A stretch of 64,000 bases of DNA, taken from Desulfamplus sp964425195 (GTDB taxonomy: Bacteria; Desulfobacterota; Desulfobacteria; Desulfobacterales; Desulfobacteraceae). Below, in pieces: positions 43,003 through 51,841 of the stretch. The position numbers and the translations under genes are program-made. Position 1 is the first letter of the stretch. Every line of letters starts with the position of its first letter. The notes under the pieces are model-generated. The model worked only from the letters and a program-made list of their open reading frames with translations. It ran no database searches and was not told where the DNA came from. The stretch is taken from the NCBI GenBank assembly GCA_964425195.1, contig CAYRLG010000012.1, positions 1 to 64,000 on the forward strand. Reading direction: 5' to 3'.

Positions 43003-46000
43003 ATGATACTCTACTTGCCTCCAAAATTAGAATCACTGCTCTACTTGCAGCTATGTTTTACAAAAATGTTCTCTATTTTTGCAGCCTTGCTGATTATAAT
43101 TCCATCAACGGCAATAGCATCAGCTTATAACGGATATTACCACAAAAACACGGAAAGTGATTTTTCATTCTATGATGCCATGGCTTTATACGGAACTCCT
43201 GCAATTGATGGAAAAATCGGGGAAAACGAGTGGAACAGCTCTTACAGCAGGCAGATTTATAAATATGACAGAGACGATAACCGTATCAGGTATATGTTCC
43301 AGTATGACACTTCAAACTTTTATATTTTGATTGAAGTTGATGATGACAAAATCTGGGACGATTCACCTGGAGAAGTATGGCAGACTAACCAAGATGATGG
43401 AGTTGAGATATATATTGACCCTGACAGCTCAAGAGATAGTGTCTTAACAAAAAATGACAGAGTGGTTGCATTTACAGTTAGTGGTAAGAAATACAGGTTT
43501 GATCAGGGCAACAATGCAGGTTCAACTGAATATTATGGAGAATTTTCTCAAATAAAAAAGGCTGTTGGAATAAAAGGCACAGTAAATGATTCATCTAATA
43601 CAGATATGAGTTATGTAGTTGAAGTTGCAATTCCATGGAGGCATCTTGGAGGTGCCTTGCCATCTAAAGAGTATATTTCACTTAACATAATTGTTGTAGA
43701 AGATGATGACGGAGGCCCGCTCAACGTCAATTACGATGAGACAAGATGGAACGAACCATTTGAAATTGACCGCTACTTTAAATGGTTTGGAGACGGACTG
43801 GGTGGTCCAAAAAATTACGCTAAAATCTATCTTCTTCCTGCTGCTGATGCTGACAATCTTCCGCCCTCTGCTGTAAACGATATCTCTTTTATTGATGTAA
43901 ATCCTTTTTCTGCTGTTATTTCCTTTACAGCACCGGCTGATAACTACATATCTGTGCAAACTAAAAATAGTCTCTCTGGTGCTGCTGTAAAATACCACAT
44001 CAGGTACTCAAAAAGTGGTCAAATCTCAAACGAAGATGCATGGGCATCAGCAGCACTGTTTGAGAACAGATTTATGCCTAAAATAGGCGGTAAACAAGAG
44101 ACTTTAAGAGTAACTGGTCTTGAACCCGACACTCTTTACTACTTTGCCGTAAGGGCTGAAGATGGTGCTGGCAATCTATCTTCATTTGCAGCATCTAATT
44201 CAACCAGCAGCACAGCTTTACCTCAATTCTCATGCACAACACCAAAAGCACCTTCCGGCTATGGAAAAGGAAAAATTTATCCTTCCGCTGCCGGACGCTT
44301 TTTCATCTATGAAGACGGAACTCCATTTATGCCTGTAACAGAACCAGCAGGCATAACGTGGCTCGGCATCAGGGATTTATATGATTTTCCTTTGTGGGAC
44401 GACACATTCAAAAAACTTATCAACTGGCATGAGAGCATTGAAGCTGAATCTGAACTTGCAAAAAATTATATTCAATCCCTTAGTGAAAAGGGGATTAATC
44501 TTATAAGAATTTTTATTGAGGATTTAGCTTTTGCACATTCTGGCAATCCTCATGCTCCTGAAAAGGGTGTATCATATTTAGAATTTCCAGCAACAGAGAG
44601 AGGGGGAAATTATATTAATGAGACCCTTAAATTTTTAGATGATTTTATGAGTTTATGTGAAGAGAATGGAATATATGTGGTTATAACGCCATTTGACACC
44701 TATTTTTATAAAGATTATTGGGATTACAACCCATACAATATACAAAACGGGGGAATGCTCTCATCTCCGGATGATTTTATAACTAACAGAGTTTCAATAT
44801 CTTCACAGAAAAAAAGACTACAAGTTTTATATGATGTGGTTAAAAAGCATCATAATTTCTTTGGCTGGGAGATTATGAACGAGTGGGACAACAGCACATT
44901 TGCATCACAACCGCAAGGGTGGGAAAATACAAGAATTGATTGGATAAAAGATTTACTTGTATATCTGCGGGCAATTGATAAACAAAATATGGTTTTTATA
45001 TCATCAGTAATCTGGCAGCCTCAATTTGAACTTAAAGATTTTCTTCTGCTTAGTGATTATTTTGACTTTGTCTGTATCCATAACTACACAAAATCGGTCA
45101 AAGACCCAACAGCCTCAGGAGATTTAAATCCATCTATAAGACCTGCATGGGATTCAAAAAGGCTTATACAATATATGACAGGAAATAGTGTTGATTCACG
45201 ACCTATTCTTGATTTAGAGTTTGGACCCATAAGCATTGAGACATATTCACAATCTTACACTATTGAAGATGATGAGGAGACATTCCACAACATAATCTGG
45301 TCTGAATTTGCATCAGGAGCGGCTGGAATGGGCTTAAGATGGCCCGGTAAAACTCTTGAGCATAACGGTCCAAGGCTCTCTGATAAGATGTTTGATTACC
45401 AAAAAAATATGTCAGATTATTTCAGCCAGACAGAGATTGATTTTAAAAATCTTAACTCAATGCCTTGGGAACGATACATAACAGTCATTGATAACAGCTC
45501 AAAAGGAGTTATATCAGGCAGTGAAGTAAAGAGCCTGTCTGAAGGCGTTGTAAAGGTGTTTGCATCATCAAATGGTAAATCTGGAGTTGTCTATCTCTTA
45601 AATAGTAAAGAAAATGCGGTGATTAATGCTTCTGTTGAGATCAGCAATCTTTTAGAAGATGGAGAGTACAGCGTTGAAATTTGGGATACAAGACCAGATA
45701 ATCAGATGATTTTACGTAAATCTGCAGAGTCTAAAAACAGAACTCTTACATTTGCACTGCCGGCTTTTGAGAAAGACTATTTTGCAGCGTTTTCACTTAA
45801 AAAGAGCAGTGAACCATTAACCATTGATCCTCCTGTGTTGTTAGTGTCAAAATCGGGTCTGCATGTTGATCTTAAATGGACAATTCCCGCTGGTGCAGAT
45901 GGAGTGGTTTTATACTATGCTCCAGCAGATTTAAGCTATATCGGCTCTATTGATATGGGAAAAACAACGCTGCTGCCTTTAGACCTGTTTAACGGCTTTG

Positions 46001-46086
46001 ATTACTATGCTGCACTTACTGCATACAGCAGCACAGGCATAATAACAAGCAGCTACTCTAATCTTGAACGCATAACAATTCCATAA
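43003..46086 (+). CDS. Secreted multidomain glycoside hydrolase (CBM9-like, FN3, GH5-like)
   Basis: A signal peptide covers the first ~40 residues (hydrophobic MFSIFAALLIIIPSTAIASA from residue 22). Residues ~50-270 are a CBM9-like sugar-binding domain (AIDGKIGENEWNSS). Residues ~283-395 are an FN3 domain. Residues ~425-800 are a TIM-barrel hydrolase of GH5/clan-A type with the acid/base E627 (IMNEW) and probable nucleophile E739 (LDLEFGP). Beta domains and a last FN3 (~940-1027) close the protein. A signal-bearing hydrolase inside a glycan-synthesis locus could trim or release the polymer, or have been carried along for growth on similar glycans. AAAGGA precedes the ATG at 43003. Confidence 0.82.
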   Translation: MILYLPPKLESLLYLQLCFTKMFSIFAALLIIIPSTAIASAYNGYYHKNTESDFSFYDAMALYGTPAIDGKIGENEWNSSYSRQIYKYDRDDNRIRYMFQYDTSNFYILIEVDDDKIWDDSPGEVWQTNQDDGVEIYIDPDSSRDSVLTKNDRVVAFTVSGKKYRFDQGNNAGSTEYYGEFSQIKKAVGIKGTVNDSSNTDMSYVVEVAIPWRHLGGALPSKEYISLNIIVVEDDDGGPLNVNYDETRWNEPFEIDRYFKWFGDGLGGPKNYAKIYLLPAADADNLPPSAVNDISFIDVNPFSAVISFTAPADNYISVQTKNSLSGAAVKYHIRYSKSGQISNEDAWASAALFENRFMPKIGGKQETLRVTGLEPDTLYYFAVRAEDGAGNLSSFAASNSTSSTALPQFSCTTPKAPSGYGKGKIYPSAAGRFFIYEDGTPFMPVTEPAGITWLGIRDLYDFPLWDDTFKKLINWHESIEAESELAKNYIQSLSEKGINLIRIFIEDLAFAHSGNPHAPEKGVSYLEFPATERGGNYINETLKFLDDFMSLCEENGIYVVITPFDTYFYKDYWDYNPYNIQNGGMLSSPDDFITNRVSISSQKKRLQVLYDVVKKHHNFFGWEIMNEWDNSTFASQPQGWENTRIDWIKDLLVYLRAIDKQNMVFISSVIWQPQFELKDFLLLSDYFDFVCIHNYTKSVKDPTASGDLNPSIRPAWDSKRLIQYMTGNSVDSRPILDLEFGPISIETYSQSYTIEDDEETFHNIIWSEFASGAAGMGLRWPGKTLEHNGPRLSDKMFDYQKNMSDYFSQTEIDFKNLNSMPWERYITVIDNSSKGVISGSEVKSLSEGVVKVFASSNGKSGVVYLLNSKENAVINASVEISNLLEDGEYSVEIWDTRPDNQMILRKSAESKNRTLTFALPAFEKDYFAAFSLKKSSEPLTIDPPVLLVSKSGLHVDLKWTIPAGADGVVLYYAPADLSYIGSIDMGKTTLLPLDLFNGFDYYAALTAYSSTGIITSSYSNLERITIP

Positions 46087-46099
46087 AAATATAAAATCA

Positions 46100-46125
46100 T
46101 AGAGACGCACGGTCGTGCGTCTCTA
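46100..46125. repeat. 26-bp palindrome, TAGAGACG family, copy 2
   Basis: TAGAGACGCACG is perfectly inverted as CGTGCGTCTCTA around GT, 14 bases after the hydrolase stop. It shares its outer eight bases on each side with the palindrome at 37842, while the ten central bases differ. Confidence 0.8.
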
Positions 46126-46207
46126 CTCTATTTTGTATATTTTTACTTGTATATAATGATTCGACAATAGATACTTTAATATAAAACGTAAAAAATAAGA
46201 CTAAAAT

Positions 46208-47818
46208 ATGAAAATACTTTATGTAAACTGGGCACCTCTCTGGCGTGGTGCAGAAGTGGGCGGCGGAGTAAACCTCTACTCCCAATCAATGGCTGTAAAA
46301 CTTGCCCAATTGGGTCACAATCTATTTTCAATTTCGTCAGGATTTGCATACGACTTAAAAAACAGGGCATATATTAAAAAAGGTCCAGACTTTATGGGCG
46401 TAAAAAACTATGAAATTTTTAATGCTCCAAACATAGCTCCCGGCTTTTTTAATTATGAAAACCCTATGCAGGACGTATCTGAACCAGTTGTTGAAAAACT
46501 TTTTGATGAGTTTATCAACCATATAAAACCTGATGTTGTCCATTTTCAAAATATTGAAGGATTTTCTGTTAAATGTATTGATATTGCTGTAAAAAACGGT
46601 TGCAGAACTATCTTTTCACTTCACAACTACCACCCTGTGTGCAATCAGATATATCTTTTATATAAGGATAAAACTATCTGCCAAGATTTTGATAATGGTC
46701 GCAAATGTTTAGACTGCATAAATCCTCCTCCATACTCTAAAGAGATTATTAAAAGGCGTGCTGCATTTCATATTCACAGGCTGCCGTTTGGCGATAGAAT
46801 CTGGAGAAGAGGGCAGCGTGCTGCAGGGTTGGTTAGGGGGGTATTGATTGGTAAACAGAACGATAATCAAAAAATATCAGATAACCAGCCCGCAGATAAC
46901 CAGTTATTAAATAAGCAAATATCGAAAGATTTATTATCAGACAACCGCCATATTCTTTATGCCAAACGCCGCAAGATGATAATTGAGGGTTTAAACCGTG
47001 CTCATAAAATCCACGCTGTTTCTGAATTTGTGCGAAATTTTTATATAAAGCAGGGGATAAAGCCGGAGATTGTAACTACCTGCCATATTGGAAATAAAAT
47101 GGCAGAGATTGGCGATAAAATGGGAAAAATATCGTCTGATAATAGAAACATCAGCCAAATAGCTGCATTAGAACCAAAACAAACAGATGACACTAAGCCT
47201 TTAAATATTGTCTTTCTTGGTATCTCTTCTCAACCTAAAGGGCTGCCGTTTCTGCTGGAGACTCTGCTTGGCATTGATAAATATGGTGATAACAACCCAA
47301 AAGCCAATCAACAAACACTGACCGCAGCAAAAGATAGTTTATCTGTCTTAAAGGGAAGTTCTATAAAAGGAAGTTCTATTTTAAAACAGATAAATCTTCA
47401 TATCCATGCAAGAGGAGTCTGGAGTCTTTCTCACCTTATAAAACGGATATCTGAACAACTAAACCACATTGAAATCCATGATGGATACGCTTTTAATAAT
47501 CTGCCAGATATTCTTTCAGGTATGAATTACGGCGTTGTGCCTCCGTTATGGTATGACAACGCACCTCAGGTTGTTTTTGAGATGATGGCAATGAAAGTTC
47601 CAGTAATTGGTGCAGATATCGGAGGTATTCCTGATTTTGTAAAAGATATGGATAACGGCATTTTGTTTAAGCCCGGTGATAAGATTGACCTTGCTTCAAA
47701 AATTTCAATGGTAGTTAATAACAGAGAGCTTGAGTCTAAATTTAGAAAAAATATAGCTCCAATGAAAACTCCTGATCAACATGCTCAAGAACTTGAAGAA
47801 TTTTATATAAAACTGTAA
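46208..47818 (+). CDS. GT4-family glycosyltransferase
   Basis: The 536-residue GT-B glycosyltransferase has an N-terminal acceptor domain (WRGAEVGGGVNLYSQSMA, then VHFQNIEGFSVKC). The C-terminal donor domain contains LNIVFLGISSQPKGLPFLLE, VVPPLWYDNAPQVVFEMMAMKVPVIGADIGGIPDFV and DNGILFKPGD, the EX7E-type nucleotide-sugar site of family GT4. About 120 residues beyond the usual length come from a cysteine-containing loop and polar insertions around nt 46844-46965 and 47100-47200 (Asn/Gln/Asp-rich). There is no clear ribosome-binding site. The sugar and acceptor are unknown. Confidence 0.88.
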   Translation: MKILYVNWAPLWRGAEVGGGVNLYSQSMAVKLAQLGHNLFSISSGFAYDLKNRAYIKKGPDFMGVKNYEIFNAPNIAPGFFNYENPMQDVSEPVVEKLFDEFINHIKPDVVHFQNIEGFSVKCIDIAVKNGCRTIFSLHNYHPVCNQIYLLYKDKTICQDFDNGRKCLDCINPPPYSKEIIKRRAAFHIHRLPFGDRIWRRGQRAAGLVRGVLIGKQNDNQKISDNQPADNQLLNKQISKDLLSDNRHILYAKRRKMIIEGLNRAHKIHAVSEFVRNFYIKQGIKPEIVTTCHIGNKMAEIGDKMGKISSDNRNISQIAALEPKQTDDTKPLNIVFLGISSQPKGLPFLLETLLGIDKYGDNNPKANQQTLTAAKDSLSVLKGSSIKGSSILKQINLHIHARGVWSLSHLIKRISEQLNHIEIHDGYAFNNLPDILSGMNYGVVPPLWYDNAPQVVFEMMAMKVPVIGADIGGIPDFVKDMDNGILFKPGDKIDLASKISMVVNNRELESKFRKNIAPMKTPDQHAQELEEFYIKL

Positions 47819-47897
47819 ATATGAGTGTGTGCTATTTTTTATATATCAACTTTTTTATATTTTTATCAAAAATTAAATAAACATTTAGGTAGTGTTA

Positions 47898-50800
47898 ATG
47901 AAAAACAGGTTAGCAGTTAAAATATCAAACATAATAAAAAGATGGCTGCAAAATCTCATTTTGTCAAAAAACAGATGGATTATGCCTCTATCTGAACAGA
48001 TTGATAATTTAAAAACTCTTGACCCTGACTATTTTGCATGGCTTGTGCGTCATAAATTAATTGATCCATTCTCAACGCTTCTGCTTCCAACATATCAGAA
48101 CAGTAAAGACGTTCTCTTTTCAGTGGTTATTCCCGTTTATAACACACCTACCGCTCTGCTGGAAAAGGCTGTTCGTTCAGTTTTAAAGCAGACCTATTCA
48201 AATTGGGAGATTGTGATCTGCAATGATGCATCAGACTCTACAAAGACTTTAGAATATCTTGAGCATCTGAAAGATAATTTAAAATATACTCAACGTATTA
48301 CAATAATCACAAACGCCCAAAATAGAGGTATTTCAGAATCAACAAATGCCTGTGTTGAACATGCAAAAGGTTATTTTATCGTATTATTAGATCATGATGA
48401 TGAACTTTATCCAGATGCTCTATTAAAAATCAAAGACGCTATTGATAAAAGTCCAAATGCCTCTCTATTTTATTCAGATGAGGATTATATATCTTTAGAT
48501 GGATACCGCCACTCATACAATTTTAAGCCCAACTTTTCTCCATCTCTTCTTGAGACACACAACTATATTTTACATCTTATGTGCATCAAAAAGGAGATTT
48601 TCATTAAAGCTGGAATGTTGAGATCAGAGTTTGACGGCTCTCAAGATTATGATCTTCTGCTCCGCTTAATGGATATGGGAGAGCAGTTTATACACGTTCA
48701 AGATATTCTCTACTCATGGCGGGAAAATGAGACATCTATGCTTGGCGGAATGCTCAAACCTGAAATATTTCAGACTGGTAAAAAAGCATTAGAAGAGCAC
48801 TATAAAAGAACAGGAGATAATGTTGAATATACGAACGACTATCTTGAAAATATCAGAGGATTCTATAGAACACGTTTTTTAATGCCAGATGATTTATCTA
48901 TTCTTATTGTTCAAATTGGAAGAGGAGATTTACAGTTTAATCCTTATGAGATTTTATCATCAACTGGCTTATCAACAACCAGCTCAGTTGATATAAAACT
49001 TACCATTTGGCAGCCATCAGACCCATTTCCAATGGAGCTTGCAGATACTGATAGCGATGTTGTTATTTTTATTGACAGCCAGCTTATTTCTCACTCGTGG
49101 CAGGAGTTCCTAAAAGAGAGTGTTCCATTAGCGTTGCGTGATCATATTGGTGCGGTCGGAGCATTAATCTATTCAGGCGATGATAAGATAATTGGAGCTG
49201 GAAGAACTCTTATGCCTTGGGGAGAGATGAGAAATGACTTCTTTGGTTACGATTCAGGCGAGAAGAACTCTCCTGCCAAACGGACACGAGATGTTATTGC
49301 TGTATCTGGTGCTGCAATGGTTATCTCCTCAAACAAGCTAAAAAAAGTATTGGGTGAAGGCAGTTTAGATCACGCAATGTGGGACGTTGAGATATGTTTC
49401 CGCCTTAACAGGCAGCTAAATGATGTTATTAATAATCAAAACAGCAATAACTCATTGAACTGTTACAGGATAGTTTTTAATCCAAACGCTTTTCTTCTTT
49501 ATAAAGGTACTATTGAGCAATATCATGGCTCTTCAATGTTTTATGTAGGACATTTAGCGGAGAAATATAATATCTCCCAAGACCCATACCTTAACTTAAA
49601 CTTAATTGATATATCTAACCATGAAGGAAGCGATAAAAGAATATCTATACCACCATATTTTGAGAAGAAAAGTGTTAAAATTCCTGAAAAAGAGGCGGAG
49701 AAAATAGAGTTTGAGAAAAAAAAGAGAAATGATTTTTACCATAAATGGATAGCCCTGCACTCTCTAAATTTAAAAACATCTGAACAAAGAATATCTAAAT
49801 TAAACTATAAGCCATTCTTCTCTATTATACTGCCTACTTACAATAGTGAACTTACGTTCTTTAAACAGCTTATTGACTCTTTACAATCTCAAACTTATAA
49901 AAATTTTGAAATCTGCATAAGCGATGATGCCTCTAAAAACATAGATTTTCTTGAGTTCTTAGATGAGCTTAAGACTAAATCTGACAATATTAATGTTGTA
50001 CGTTCAGATAAAAATAGAGGCATTGCTGGCAATACAAATCAAGCAATAGCCATCGCAAAGGGAGAGTGGCTTATTTTGTGCGACCATGACGATCTTGTCG
50101 AGCCGTTTGCCCTTGAGATGATCGCCCAATATATAAATGATAATCCAGAGGTTGATGTTTTATACTCAGATGAAGATATGATCGATCAAAAAGGGTGGCG
50201 ACACTCTCCAAGGCTTCAGCCAGACTGGAATCCTGATATGCTGTTAAGCCACATGTACTGCCCTCATATAGTCTCTTTTAAACGTTCGGTTTTGGATAAG
50301 ATAACTAATTACCCCGCCCATTCCTGCAATAAAGAGATTCAGGAGTATATAAATCAGTTATCTCCATTTAACCCGGATATGGACGGTGCCCAAGATTATG
50401 ATTTTTTTCTAAGGCTTACAGAAAAAGCTAAAAAAATTGGACATATTCCAATGGTTCTCTACTCATGGCGTTCTGTTCAAGGTTCAGTTGCATTAGATGC
50501 CTGTGCTAAGATATACGCTTATGATGCGGGAAAAAGGGCATTAGAGGCTGCAATTAAAAGAAGGGGAGAAGATGCAGTCGTGTTAAAGGCTACTGGTACT
50601 GGTCTTGGTGTTTACAGGGTAAAGCGAAGGGTTAAAAAGAGATCTGTTACCCATATTATTGAAGGCGGTTCAAATCATATTCTTTCGATGATAAATAATA
50701 TCAAAAACATATCAACTTTTCCTATTGAAATCATTGTTGTCTGTCCTGAAGGTGAAAGAGATTTATTTAATAATTTAAATATTAAATCTAAGGTAAAAAT

Positions 50801-51416
50801 AGTTATATCTCAAAATGGTGCTACACTATCTGAAATTTACAATACAGGTGCATCATATTCTAATGAAGAGAACCTGATTTTTTCCTCGAAATATATCGAT
50901 CTTCTTGACAGTGACTATCCACTTGGTTTAATTGAGCACACTCGACGTGAAGATATTGGTGCTGCTGGAATTAAAATTATCTATCCCAATGGTTTTTTTT
51001 ACCACACTGGCATCATACTTGGAGTAAACGGAGTAAGGGGTTATGCTCACCGTAATATATGGCAAGGTCCTGGATACTGGAACTTTGCTGCCTGTATAAG
51101 AAATTATAGTGCTGTATCATGGGATTTTATAGGGGTTTCTAAAGATAAATTTGAGCAAGTCAATGGCTTTGATCCAAAGTTAAGCCAATTAGGCGATGTC
51201 GATTTTTGCTTGAAACTTATCCAAAAAGGATATAAAAATCTTTACACTCCTTATATTTCAGCAGTATTGAACCGTTCTGTACATTTTCTTGAAGAGACTC
51301 GTAACAGAGACGAAGAAGCTACTATTTTGAAGCGTTATAACAATTACATAGCTAACGATCCGATGCATCATGCTTTGCTGTCAAAAACTCTTGAAGACTT
51401 TTCGATAGCTTTATAA
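47898..51416 (+). CDS. Four-module GT2-type glycosyltransferase
   Basis: This protein of about 1172 residues consists of alternating GT-A-like modules. Module 1 (~73-310) is canonical (FSVVIPVYNTPTALL, LLDHDDELYP). Module 2 (~335-580) keeps the fold pattern IGAVGALIYSGDDKIIGAG but lacks a clear DxD. Module 3 (~640-900) is canonical (FFSIILPTYNS, LCDHDDLVEP). Module 4 (~915-1170) resembles module 2 and the last module of the 29134 protein (GAAGIKIIYPNGFFYHTG). It looks like an internal duplication of a two-module unit. The ATG at 47898 has AGGT seven bases upstream; the GTG six bases earlier is too close to it. It is the last gene of the glycan locus. Confidence 0.85.
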   Translation: MKNRLAVKISNIIKRWLQNLILSKNRWIMPLSEQIDNLKTLDPDYFAWLVRHKLIDPFSTLLLPTYQNSKDVLFSVVIPVYNTPTALLEKAVRSVLKQTYSNWEIVICNDASDSTKTLEYLEHLKDNLKYTQRITIITNAQNRGISESTNACVEHAKGYFIVLLDHDDELYPDALLKIKDAIDKSPNASLFYSDEDYISLDGYRHSYNFKPNFSPSLLETHNYILHLMCIKKEIFIKAGMLRSEFDGSQDYDLLLRLMDMGEQFIHVQDILYSWRENETSMLGGMLKPEIFQTGKKALEEHYKRTGDNVEYTNDYLENIRGFYRTRFLMPDDLSILIVQIGRGDLQFNPYEILSSTGLSTTSSVDIKLTIWQPSDPFPMELADTDSDVVIFIDSQLISHSWQEFLKESVPLALRDHIGAVGALIYSGDDKIIGAGRTLMPWGEMRNDFFGYDSGEKNSPAKRTRDVIAVSGAAMVISSNKLKKVLGEGSLDHAMWDVEICFRLNRQLNDVINNQNSNNSLNCYRIVFNPNAFLLYKGTIEQYHGSSMFYVGHLAEKYNISQDPYLNLNLIDISNHEGSDKRISIPPYFEKKSVKIPEKEAEKIEFEKKKRNDFYHKWIALHSLNLKTSEQRISKLNYKPFFSIILPTYNSELTFFKQLIDSLQSQTYKNFEICISDDASKNIDFLEFLDELKTKSDNINVVRSDKNRGIAGNTNQAIAIAKGEWLILCDHDDLVEPFALEMIAQYINDNPEVDVLYSDEDMIDQKGWRHSPRLQPDWNPDMLLSHMYCPHIVSFKRSVLDKITNYPAHSCNKEIQEYINQLSPFNPDMDGAQDYDFFLRLTEKAKKIGHIPMVLYSWRSVQGSVALDACAKIYAYDAGKRALEAAIKRRGEDAVVLKATGTGLGVYRVKRRVKKRSVTHIIEGGSNHILSMINNIKNISTFPIEIIVVCPEGERDLFNNLNIKSKVKIVISQNGATLSEIYNTGASYSNEENLIFSSKYIDLLDSDYPLGLIEHTRREDIGAAGIKIIYPNGFFYHTGIILGVNGVRGYAHRNIWQGPGYWNFAACIRNYSAVSWDFIGVSKDKFEQVNGFDPKLSQLGDVDFCLKLIQKGYKNLYTPYISAVLNRSVHFLEETRNRDEEATILKRYNNYIANDPMHHALLSKTLEDFSIAL

Positions 51417-51841
51417 CTCTATATGGCTGTAAATGACCAGATTGGTGCAAATGTGAGCAAGAACTATCATTAAATATAATAAACTTAAAGTAACATCAGA
51501 AATAAAATTTTTAATACTTATTATGATAATAATAAAAAACTTAAGAGTTGAACAATAGATTAATGTTGGTTATATGGAATAATATTTGCATATAAAAACA
51601 GCTTGATAAAACACTCAGAGTAATTAATCAGACCTAAATTGATATTTTTTGTTGACATACAAGTCACTATATGTAATTTGATTCTGAAAAAGTTTGGCTT
51701 TAGTTTTTAAACGACTAACTGACTAAAAAGAGAACTATTTTTAAGGGGGTGATTTAATCCTTTAGTAAAAAATGAGTATGTTAGGTATTGATGGTGTTTT
51801 TTAAAGAATAACTTTAATTGAATTAATGAGGTAGGTAAAAG
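51417..51841 (+). other. 425-bp intergenic region
   Basis: I see no convincing gene. A 16-codon frame at 51424 (ATG, no ribosome-binding site) is unlikely to be real. No strong hairpin follows the glycosyltransferase stop. A possible promoter for the secreted protein lies at 51652. The 3' part holds a long AT-rich leader of about 150 bases with GGGGGTG near 51745. Confidence 0.5.
51652..51679 (+). promoter_or_regulatory. Possible promoter of the secreted protein gene
   Basis: TTGACA (51652-51657) is followed after 16 bases by TAATTT (51674-51679). The -35 box is perfect and the -10 box is weak. It would give a 5' leader of about 155 bases. Confidence 0.35.

Noticed and set aside
43678..43998. 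106-codon minus-strand frame
   Set aside because: It lies antisense within the glycoside hydrolase and has no ribosome-binding site or motif.
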